Shown: positions 25,001 through 34,220 of the stretch, one piece after another | How the letters are laid out: each line of letters begins with the position of its first letter | Position numbering within the stretch: the stretch's first letter is position 1 | Assembly: GCA_015227615.1 (NCBI GenBank) | Contig: JAALGZ010000002.1 | Coordinates: 1,178,001 to 1,242,000, forward strand | From: Labyrinthula sp. Ha | Taxonomy: Eukaryota > Sar > Bigyra > Labyrinthulida > Labyrinthulaceae | Direction: 5' to 3' | Length of the DNA: 64,000 nt | Notes under the pieces: generated by a model | The model's database searches: none | What the model was told of the DNA's origin: nothing | Seen by the model: the letters and a program-made list of their open reading frames with translations, nothing else | Program-made: the position numbers and the translations under genes

Positions 25001-27676
25001 AGGTAAATCCTAATTCCCCAGACATTAATGTGTATCTATGGTTTCCATTGTATGTAATATATCTAGTTCTTCTTTCGGGCCCTAGTTCCGAATGTAAATT
25101 TTCGTCGTCAATCCTTCTTTAAAGATTGGTATATTCTCTACTAAAATTAAGGTGTCTTATCGTATTGTGATTCACCATAGTTAACGTTAATTTTCCCTAC
25201 TTTTATTTAACGTTATTAATCCTTAGCAAAATTGGAGCCTTAGCGTCAAACTGAATTAACGTTATCCAAGAAAAGCACGATAAGTAATGGTACGTACCGA
25301 TATTGGGCTACTCAACAAACCCCAAAATTTCTCTTCATGGTTAAAGTCGAAACCAAACAAGTCCAGGAAAAACTACTTGCGCGAACAAAAAAGGTGATGT
25401 AAGCAAAAATAAAGATAGTTTTCAAACACGAACAAAGAATAATTTGCTCGTCGAAGCTTCAAAACTAGCTGTCTTCTACTTGTTGGAGATTTTGCTTAGA
25501 TGTAACGTCTGGGAGATGTGTTTGATTGAGAGGAGTAACACGAAGATTGGGCTAAACAAAAGAAAACTAGTAAACTGAACTAAATTACATTAAAATATTT
25601 TTCTAAGTATAATTTAGTTTTTTCTGTATTAAACTATCAAAAAGATGTTTAACTATTACTAGTTTTGCTTGGAAAACAAGATCAAATTATGAATAAATAG
25701 TTTTCAATAGGTAAAAAGGGAAGATAACCTGTTTTAAAAGGTTCAGTAACCCTAAGAATTAACTTAGACATCTTATTATAATCTCAACAATTCTCTTGCG
25801 CTCATCCTCATCCGGAAAGCTTTATCTGTCATATCTTATTTCCTCAACTGTGCCTTCTCACCATCAGGCCTCGTGCATTCAGGTTTATTTTCTTGCTCAA
25901 CAGAAACAAATACATTTTTCATACCAAACTTTCAATTAGGATTAAGCTTTTCTTTCTTGTAGAAGTATCTTCGTGCTCCAGATGCCTTTTCCATCGTCTA
26001 ATTTAACTGTTCTGATAAACTGTGTTGTCGAAAGGTTTACATGGTCCATTACCCTATTCATCCTGGCATGAAACTTCTTTCCAGCAGTCTTCAAATACTA
26101 GGCTGCTATCCCGCAACTTCAACACCACTCTTTGGAAAGGGTTTGTATAGTATATCCAAGTTGCTTTTACCCATAACCATTCTCAAGTTCTTACATAAAG
26201 TATCAGTATTCTTTTCGCAAAAACCTTCAACATGTTAACTTCTAAGGAACATCACCTAAAATACATATACTACAAAAGATTATGACTGAAAATTCTGAAT
26301 TTTTTTCTGTTCCTCCTTCACACAAAGGCTTTTCAAAATTTCATCATTCAACTTGAAGATACGGAATACAATTGAAAACTAAAGAGCTAGTGCCAAAGTT
26401 AAATACATCAAACTGGAAACTACTGAAGTGTTCATGGCTTCCCCTGCATTATAATTGTCGAGGGAAACAACTTCGAAATTAAGGAAATACTTTTTTTCTA
26501 GGCTAGCCTACGGTAGATCACTTTACCGACAATGCCAAAGACATAATTTCCCAAAATTACAATCTTAAAACCATCAAAGAAATAAAATAACGAAGAAAAT
26601 GGCAAGTAGAAACTAGAAAAACCCGATGACGAGAAAAACAATGAAGCAGCTGAACAAAAAGAAGATAAATATATTACTTCTATTCAAGGGAAGCCTATTC
26701 CACACAGTTCTGAAACAGATGAAACCTTACGATGCACAAAACAATACCATGAGTGAAGAATTGTGAAGATGAAATGAGGAGTGGATAGACAATGTTTCCA
26801 GAATAAGGTCTCTGTAAGTAGGGTCTGTTCAAATGTCAGAAATATTTCGTGTATTAACTAAAGCCTATCAACCTTAAAATTTATATGCTAGTAAGAAAAC
26901 TAAATTTTCTGAATTTTGGTGTTTAACCTCAGGTTCTTAAAACTGTCATTGCTTTTTTCTAGCCACTTAATCATATCTTATGTACACTCTTCAGTGTATC
27001 TATGTTCAAATAATAGAGAAGTTTGCAAATTCATCCTCATCACCGAGAGCCGAGTGGGAGAGAGCGCCGAGTCCTGAAGTCATTTTTAAAGGTGCAAACC
27101 CACCCAAACTTCAAGAATAAAGTTTAATAAAAAACGGGAATTCATTAAATTCTATAGAGCAAGTAGAACTAGATACTTTAACATCAAGTTTGTACCCATT
27201 ACTGTGTAGTTTGTACCTCGTATCGCGCTTCACTATGTTCCCAATCCCCTCTATATATTACCCAAGTATGGAAAATCATCATTTTACGTCTCATTGGTTC
27301 AAATTATGGCTAAGTTCTATTTTGTGAAATTGTTCTGACCAATCAGATTACGTTGGGTATTAGATTCCAAAGTCAAAAAATCCACGCCTAATTTTTATCA
27401 CGGAAAAGTTTTATTAAGAAACTCTGAACTCGACGATGCACTTCGTGTGGACTCGAGTTGTATCGAAAATGGTCGGCTATTTGAATAGAAGATTATTATG
27501 CTCAATTTTAACCGACAAGATTCTACTCCAGGCTGTATTCAGAAAAAGAGTTGGTTTTATTAATAAATCAGAATACGTCAACTTCAACATGATTTCTGTT
27601 TCAGTGAGAAAACATAGAAACAAATTATCGACTCCACAATTTAATTTCTTGATTCCACAGCTTTATATTTAAGAAA
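25001..27676. other. Gap without a supported gene
   Basis: Three AACGTTA-type motifs cluster at about 25180-25265. Protein-like short open patches lie at about 26350-26500 and 26610-26756 (+); the second reads as a Glu/Lys-rich segment of 49 codons. They could be remains of a retroelement gag or short exons, and I could not decide. A 78-codon frame at 27436-27672 directly before the hydrolase gene probably is leader sequence. Confidence 0.35.
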
Positions 27677-28893
27677 ATGTCGAACGAGGCTGCGTTTGAG
27701 CAGATCACGGACTTTTCTGGATGGCACGTGAGAACAATTGTCAAAGATTGCAAACCACTTGATGTACACATTCGTTTTCCAGAAAATTTCAACATTAACG
27801 CTGATGAGCATAAAGTTATGGTGTACCTCCCAGGGAGCAATCGAAATGTGACATCTGCAACTGGAAACAACCTGATAAACCGTGCTGATGAGTATAGAGT
27901 TGTTTTAATTGGAATCCACGCAGAAGACAGCGACGAAGAGTTGGATGAAGGAGAATGTCCAGAAAAAATAGATAGGTTTAAATATTTCAGACATCCCGAA
28001 GGATACGTATATTTTTTATGTAGTGGTAAATTTAGCAATGGAATAATGTAGGTGAACACATTGAAACAAGAAGAAGAGAATACTGGGAAAGACCTTACAA
28101 TGAAACAGATTATGTTTCTTCCTATATTGAAAACGCATTTTTAGTTGTAAGAGAGGAAATTGGGTTGAAAGCGGATGGATTTCATTACTATGGACACAGT
28201 GCAGGAGCTCAAGTTGTGCTTCGTCATATTTTATTGAATAATTTAAACTCGATGAGCTTAATTAAAGCGGCTTGTGCTGCAAATAGTAATTCGTATACAT
28301 ATTCTACATTTACTCAGGATTACGGAGAATCATTTCCTTACATTTTTGATGAAGCTGTTTTTAGTGAAGAACGAATTGAAGAGTTTTATTCTCAGCTGGT
28401 AATTAAAGTGCAAGAAGTTGATTTGACAATAGCTCTTGGAGATCAAGATCTGGATGAAGTTGGTGACCGAAATAGTGTTTCTGATCAGGGATTAACTCGG
28501 TTTGAAAGAGGAAATAATTATTTTAGTTACTTGGCTAATGAAACTTTTTTGGAGGAAATGGAAGATTATATTAATTTTGAGGATTACGCAAACTGGACAT
28601 CGAAGTTTAAGTGGAAGAAACTTATTGTGGAGGGAGCAGAACATAATACTCATCATATGTTACCAGCTTGTTTTGGTGCTTTATTTCAAGATGCTCCTAC
28701 TTTTGAAGAAAGTTGGATTGATCAACTTACAAGGTTAATTGAAGAGTACCCAATGTACGCGTTAGCATCTAGTTTGGGTTTGGTTCTTATTTTTGTTTTC
28801 TTTTGTTTTTGTATTTTGTGCAGGAAAAAGAGAAAAGAAAGAAAAATACGTGAAATGAAAGTTTTTGACAATGAAATAACTTCTCAAATTTGA
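27677..28893 (+). CDS. Alpha/beta hydrolase with a C-terminal membrane anchor
   Basis: Two exons (27677-28025, 28052-28893) joined over a 26-nt GT-AG intron give 396 residues; unspliced, the frame ends at once after a few intron codons. Exon 2 contains the nucleophile elbow GHSAGAQ, typical of serine hydrolases, preceded by a helix and the strand FHYYG. A candidate acid lies in ALGDQDLDE and a candidate catalytic histidine in EGAEHNTHHM, in the usual order Ser-Asp-His. A single hydrophobic segment close to the C-terminus (LGLVLIFVFFCFCILC) is followed by a basic RKKRKERK stretch, so the protein should be tail-anchored or type-I membrane bound. There is no signal peptide on this start. Lipase, esterase or peptidase activity cannot be told apart. 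Confidence 0.75.
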
Positions 28894-28942
28894 TCCTTTA
28901 GTTTTTTATCTTCTTCACGCAAGAATATTTTGTTTAGGGTTT

Positions 28943-29031
28943 AACCGTTTATTTAGAATTAAACTAGTTAAAATTATTTTGCTTTTATCTTAGCCGTTTG
29001 TTTAGAATTAAAATGATTAAAAATATTTTGA
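28943..29031 (+). repeat. Tandem duplication spanning the kinesin start
   Basis: Two copies of a roughly 39-bp sequence (28943-28981 and 28993-29031) share AACCGTTTATTTAGAATTAA against AGCCGTTTGTTTAGAATTAA and continue into AAAATATTTTG. The second copy includes the start codon and the first codons of the kinesin gene, so the promoter-proximal element has been duplicated. Confidence 0.75.
28991..28998 (+). promoter_or_regulatory. TAGCCGTT element, kinesin gene
   Basis: TAGCCGTT ends 14 nt before the kinesin ATG. Its complement AACGGCTA fits the right half (AACGG-Y-Y-A) of the plant MSA element recognised by three-repeat MYB proteins. A related AACCGTT copy lies 49 bp further upstream. Confidence 0.4.
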
Positions 29032-30743
29032 GATTAAGACCTTCAACAGGGCTAGGTTTAGTTTCCTTTGTTTTTAATGAGTATGAAAATGTGTTTTTTT
29101 TATTTTACGTAATAGTTTAGTCAATTGAAGCAGCAAAAGAACTGAAATCAATTAGAAAAAAAATAAAAAGAAAAAAATATTATTTTGAACACATCGCACA
29201 CGATGAAAATCAAGAGCAGTTCTTCAAACAATATATAATTGAGTTGGTGGAGTTATTCTTAAAAGGCGAAAATGTAACTATTCTAGCACATGGACCACGT
29301 GGGTCAGGAAAAACTTACACGTTGCTTGGAAACCATTTAAATCAGGAAGAGCGTGGGATAATTTATAGAACTTTAGGCCATATCTTTGAAAAAATAAGTC
29401 CCAAAAGCCTCACTATTAGCTTCATTGAAATTTATGGAGAACGGGTATTTGATCTGTTGAATGATTCACTTGAAGCCAAGGTTCAGAAGATTCTTTCTCC
29501 ACCTAATTCACCAGTGCAGGGTGAAAAAATAAACAGCTTCCAAATTCGAGAAAGAGGCATCTTGAAAGGGGTAAAGAAAAAAACTATTAAAGATTTGAAA
29601 CAAGCGTATCATTTTGTCAATAAAGGAAAGAAATGCCGTCTTACTCAGACCCAGAAAGATAAAGATGACCAGAAACTGACCTCAGACCGTTCGCATGCAA
29701 TACTTGAAATTAGTTATAAAGGAAAGACTTTTCGCATTGTTGATTTAGCAGCAAAAGATGAATTAGGAACCGGTGAGTTTAGTGAAAAGGGAAGAAAAAC
29801 TTTACCTCAGGCGAGTTTTAAGAAAGTAAGATCTCCAAAAGAAGGATTAGATGTGCGTAAATCTGTTGGTTTTCTAGAACATGCAATTAAGCAGCTATGC
29901 AGTGATGGCATTGTAGATTCAAACAGATCTACTCTCTTGACTAACCTGTTAAGAACCATTTTCAAAGGGTCACAAAAAGAGAACTTGGCATTAGTTTTTT
30001 GTTTAAGACAGGAGAAAGAGCATATAAAATTTACTATTCCTATATTGAGGCTATCAGCAAAGATAGAACACTACCTGCAAACTGGCAGTGAAAAGCTTGA
30101 ATCAAGCAAGAGTCTTCAAAACTTAAGAATTGAAAGAGATGAGTTTGGATGCTTGGTTACGAAATACTTTAACCAAAAAGAATTTACTAAGAAGGATGAG
30201 GAACTAATTTTTGAAGAAATGAAAGCTGCCACAGAAAAAGAGATAAACTTTGAGTTTATGAAAATGCTTAAAGAAGCCGTGTACAAGGATCTTACGAAGA
30301 CAAACGAGATATTATTTGGTGGTATTCATCCACAAACCTTTTATCAAATACCTGAGGAAGAAGAAGTTAAGAATGCAGAAGATACTATCCAACCACTAAA
30401 CCAGGAACAATCTAGGTTCTCCGAAGTAGAACTTAACGAATTTGGACAGCCTGAGGATAGGCTGAACAATATCGAAAAGGCTATTCTTGAGAGAAATAAA
30501 CAGATAAGAGAGATTAGAACAGAGATTAGAAATTTAAAAAAAAATATCCCAAAGGGCGAAAACTGTACACCAAATGAACTAGGAAACCCTGTTGGCGGGC
30601 TTGAAGTCATTTCTCAGGAACAATTTGAAGCACAAAAACAACTCAGCTCGTGCAAAACGCGTTACAGAATCTTATTTGCGGAATCTGAAAGGTTAAAGGA
30701 GATGCGTAAGGTAATCAAAGGCATTGCAAAAAGTATTGGTTAG
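29013..30743 (+). CDS. Kinesin, KIF6/KIF9 (kinesin-9)-like, with altered switch II
   Basis: Exon 1 (29013-29090) encodes MIKNILRLRPSTG, the first strand of a kinesin motor. A 30-nt GT-AG intron is followed by exon 2 (29121-30743), giving 566 residues. The motor shows the strand FEHIAHDENQEQFF, the P-loop GPRGSGKT (84-91), a switch I remnant DRSH (215-218), switch II as DLAAKDE (234-240, normally DLAGSE) and the NRSTLLTNLLR helix. The motor is shorter than usual. The C-terminal segment after a coiled coil (about 520-566; QEQFEAQKQLSSCKTRYR) resembles the conserved tail of KIF6/KIF9, axonemal kinesins found in flagellated species. The glycine-to-alanine and serine-to-lysine changes in switch II suggest weak or absent ATPase activity. 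Its stop lies 17 bp from that of the CC2D2A-like gene. Confidence 0.72.
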
Positions 30744-30760
30744 GATCAGGAGGACTAATC

Positions 30761-33700
30761 TCAAGCTATCATCGAATATATTCCCACCCAAAAGTGTACG
30801 CATGATCCGAGAGAAACCTGAGGACAGACAGCTACAGCAAAAGTGACTGTGTTTTCATTACTCCTTATAACTGACTCTGTCAAGATATCTTTCAGAAGGT
30901 GCGCTTTATATCGCAGTGGGACTAAGAAAACATGTACCTGAGTCTTTGAAGTTCTAGATATGATGAGCGAATTTTTTATAGCTTGAAGAACAAAATTTTG
31001 ATCTATATCTTGACCCAGAATTTTACAATTGTTTTTCTTAATGATGGTTTGGATAGCTAGCTTCAACTTTGCTGCCCATAAACTATTAAAAATAGTAGTT
31101 AAGTTAAGGGAAGCTCTCATCGACTCAGTTTCCTTTACAATACTGTGTAATAGTTCCTCTTCAAAACGTACTTTTGTTGTAGTGTCAACCATTGGTACCT
31201 TCCAGGAGATTCGCCCATTGTCCTTGGAATCTATAGTAGGAAATCTTTCAAAGAGGTTTTCAAATGCACTTCTACTTTGTATGTCATCTATAGTTCCTAG
31301 CTTTCTATTTTGCACAAGGAATACTTGAGAAGCTTTCATTAAACAAATCAGTTGTTTGTTCACTGATGTTACATCACTAAATTTTGAACTAATAATATGT
31401 CGTGTAATATAAAAATTCTTTACTTTGGACCGGTAGGAAAATTTCCTTAGGAAAATACAGGGTGAAAAATCATTCAGTAGACCTAGATAAACATTTCCTG
31501 GTTGAACACTAAATTCTGCATTCTGTGTTCTTCGTTCATTCCACTCACTTACTCTTAAAATACAAAGAAAGCAAAATATAAAAAGTTCAACTTCAGTTCC
31601 AAAGCCACAACTCATAAACAGTTTTAACCGCTGAAAGAGTGTCACAGGGCCTCCGGCTTTTAATTCCTCCTTATACAAATCAGTATATAGCACGAAGCCT
31701 TGAACAAACAAAACAATATCAAAGATGGTTGTATGCTCAGTCAATGGTTCACATCTGAGGTTTACACCAGAGAGTAGCTTACTTATTTTTTCAGCCAACT
31801 CCAAGCAGCCCCCTGCATCTCTATTTGCAGTACTACCCCAAGAAATCATGTTGCTCGTTAGTGAGAGATTGAACGCATCACAATATAAACTATCCCCGTA
31901 GCAACTTAAATATATAGGTCCTAATCCCAGAGCAATTTCTTTCTCTCCGTTCTCTATACAGCTCAATTTAACCTCTCGAAAACCAACAAGACATTTCACT
32001 TTTCCAATGTTCCGAAACAGGGTGAATTTTAGTGATGAACTTGGACTCGGAGAGAAAAATAATAGCTTTTTGAAGAGAACAAAATTTTCGTCTTCACATG
32101 GAAGTGATTCAATATTATATTCTTCTTCGCCATAAATAACTACTAGTGTAAAAGACCCACCAGCAGCTATCTTACCAACACTTAACTTGTGTATATATAT
32201 CGAAGAAGCTGTTTCTTTACGTTTTGCTTTGTTCAGAGTATTTTTTTGTTCTGGACTCAATTTTCTCTTAGTGCTAAAAAGGGTTAAAAATTCAAACCAG
32301 CCCATTGAAAGCAGATTTAACAAATTTTTTAAACTTGGGATTTGAGGAGCTATCAATTCGCAGAAATCAGAACCAGATTTTCTGAAATCTGTGAGACATT
32401 TTCTTGAAAATATATTTTCCTTTACTAAAACTTCGTCAAATAAAAGCTTCTGTTTCAGCAAATATCTACCTATAGAAGAATGCAAAGTTTCTTTTCTTTC
32501 AGAAAGAAAATTATTCAAGTTTGAATCGCCTTCAAGAAGATACTTCCTTAGAAACATGTCTCCTTCGATCTGTTTCTCAAGAAGAGGAATACGTTGTAAA
32601 CAGCTGATACTGTTTTGAAACCTACTTTTTAATAGTCTAATCCTCTTGCTCTCAAAAGCAAGGCAGTGTTCAATCTGATCTCTCAAGAACAAAGCTTTAT
32701 TTTTTGAGATTTCCTCAATTCCACAAACCTTGTTCTCCTTTGAGGCGGCAAGAAGTTTTTTTCTTGAGTTTGAGCAAAATGTAATTGAAGTGTCAAAATT
32801 TACTCCTTCTAATTTTTCCATTAAATTAAAATCCTTAGAATGGTTCTTCACAATGAAGCAGGCCTCTGCAACTTCTTGTTCATCAGCAAATAAAGAAACC
32901 TTCAACATGTTTTCGGAGAGATTATCCTGAATAATGACGAAACCTGCTGATATTACTTTCCATTTGGGAAAAAAGTGAAACCCACTTAAATCTATGTTTT
33001 GTAAAAGCGTAACTTTTAGAGTAGTATTTTTAAACAAACATAAAAGAAAAAAAGTGTTGTCCATTCTCTCTGATATTGGTTTTAAACACTGTAAATCAGG
33101 GAAATATTTGAGTTCCATAGAAAAAACTATTTTGTTTTCCATTTCGATTTCCACTAAAAACACTTTTTGGAAATAGAAACTTGGTTCTTGACCATAAAGT
33201 AAAACAGGATCCAATAGAAACTTTTCGTTATACACGTTTCTATTCATCCATCTACTTAATCTTTCTCCAGTCTCTGCGAATTGGAAATTCTCTTTCAGCC
33301 AATAAACAACTTGCTCCAATTTTTTCAATAGAGTATCGCTTATATCTTTCCATTTGAAAACTAATTTCACCTCTGATGTGGTTGCATTGTTGTCTCGTCT
33401 TAACTTTGATAATTCCTTCCAATCCTTCACTAGTTCCTTCAAGTTTGTTTCTGCTAAGCTTAAGTTTTTTAGAAATATTTTTGCTTTTTCTGCGAGCTCT
33501 AAGCTATAAATTAAGTTCATTTCTTTTTCACTATTTTCAACTTTTCGTATTAAGCTCTCAACACTTTGAAAATCCTCCAAAGGAAATCTTGATTCCAAGA
33601 ATCTTAAATAACTAGCCCTTAAAGATAATATTTTTCTCTTCTCAGAATTAAAACTATCCCATTTATCAGTTTTGGTGAAAATAACATGCTTAATCTGAAA

Positions 33701-34201
33701 ACTCAGAGAAACTCCCTCTCTTGATTTTTCTGTTTCATGCAACGGAATTGACAAATTCAAGGAAATTATATTTTGCAAACTATGTCTAAGAATACCCCAA
33801 GCAATCCAAAACGAGAGAGTCTTACTATTTATCCTTGTTTTTTCCTGTTCAAAAATGTCCTTCACTTGTTCAATTTCTTTAATTGAACCTTGCTCAGCTT
33901 TAATCACCTTATAAGGCGAGGCAAATCGCATATAAGAATCCAAACAAGTTATTTTCTGCATCTTTACTTGTTTTTCAACATTTTGTCTCATTTGTAAAAA
34001 GTTCAAGGAACCACTTCCTAGTTCATTTTCCTGTGAGTAAACAGGACACTGTACATAGCTTCCCGTTGCGTTAAACTCTTGACTCGAGCTAAAACTCACA
34101 GAGAATTTATCAGATTTTACATCGCTTATAATCTTCTGCTTATGCCTTGACTGGCGCTTTTTATTTCTATATTTTCCGTTCTTCTTTTTCTTTTCTTTCA
34201 T
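30761..34201 (-). CDS. Large protein, probable divergent CC2D2A (ciliary transition zone)
   Basis: One uninterrupted frame of 1146 residues. The N-terminus is extremely basic (KEKKKKNGKYRNKKRQSR). The centre (about 250-500) is mixed helix and strand. A C2-like beta region lies near 690-790. The last 40 residues (TVTFAVAVCPQVSLG then CVHFWVGIYSMI) recall the C-terminal end of CC2D2A, where VEFALAVYIHPYP is followed by VLSVWIYVASL. Before that a helix with FNSLWAAKLKLAIQTII fits the CC2D2A region ahead of that end. A segment with FMSCGFGTEVELFIFCFL fits its transglutaminase-like fold. CC2D2A is part of the B9/MKS complex at the ciliary transition zone. The match is from memory of the family and divergent; an unrelated large protein remains possible. 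It is shorter than human CC2D2A (about 1,600). Confidence 0.5.
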   Translation of the reverse strand: MKEKKKKNGKYRNKKRQSRHKQKIISDVKSDKFSVSFSSSQEFNATGSYVQCPVYSQENELGSGSLNFLQMRQNVEKQVKMQKITCLDSYMRFASPYKVIKAEQGSIKEIEQVKDIFEQEKTRINSKTLSFWIAWGILRHSLQNIISLNLSIPLHETEKSREGVSLSFQIKHVIFTKTDKWDSFNSEKRKILSLRASYLRFLESRFPLEDFQSVESLIRKVENSEKEMNLIYSLELAEKAKIFLKNLSLAETNLKELVKDWKELSKLRRDNNATTSEVKLVFKWKDISDTLLKKLEQVVYWLKENFQFAETGERLSRWMNRNVYNEKFLLDPVLLYGQEPSFYFQKVFLVEIEMENKIVFSMELKYFPDLQCLKPISERMDNTFFLLCLFKNTTLKVTLLQNIDLSGFHFFPKWKVISAGFVIIQDNLSENMLKVSLFADEQEVAEACFIVKNHSKDFNLMEKLEGVNFDTSITFCSNSRKKLLAASKENKVCGIEEISKNKALFLRDQIEHCLAFESKRIRLLKSRFQNSISCLQRIPLLEKQIEGDMFLRKYLLEGDSNLNNFLSERKETLHSSIGRYLLKQKLLFDEVLVKENIFSRKCLTDFRKSGSDFCELIAPQIPSLKNLLNLLSMGWFEFLTLFSTKRKLSPEQKNTLNKAKRKETASSIYIHKLSVGKIAAGGSFTLVVIYGEEEYNIESLPCEDENFVLFKKLLFFSPSPSSSLKFTLFRNIGKVKCLVGFREVKLSCIENGEKEIALGLGPIYLSCYGDSLYCDAFNLSLTSNMISWGSTANRDAGGCLELAEKISKLLSGVNLRCEPLTEHTTIFDIVLFVQGFVLYTDLYKEELKAGGPVTLFQRLKLFMSCGFGTEVELFIFCFLCILRVSEWNERRTQNAEFSVQPGNVYLGLLNDFSPCIFLRKFSYRSKVKNFYITRHIISSKFSDVTSVNKQLICLMKASQVFLVQNRKLGTIDDIQSRSAFENLFERFPTIDSKDNGRISWKVPMVDTTTKVRFEEELLHSIVKETESMRASLNLTTIFNSLWAAKLKLAIQTIIKKNNCKILGQDIDQNFVLQAIKNSLIISRTSKTQVHVFLVPLRYKAHLLKDILTESVIRSNENTVTFAVAVCPQVSLGSCVHFWVGIYSMIA

Positions 34202-34212
34202 GTTTCGGCTTC

Positions 34213-34220
34213 AACGGTTT
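34213..34220 (-). promoter_or_regulatory. CCGTT element, CC2D2A-like gene
   Basis: AACGGTTT on the plus strand, that is AAACCGTT on the coding strand, ends 11 nt before the ATG at 34201. It shares the CCGTT core with the elements of the kinesin, IQ and coiled-coil genes but not the full 8-mer. Confidence 0.3.

Noticed and set aside
27436-27672. 78-codon frame directly before the hydrolase
   Set aside because: Basic, no recognisable domain, stops 5 nt before the hydrolase ATG, no good splice link; most likely leader sequence.
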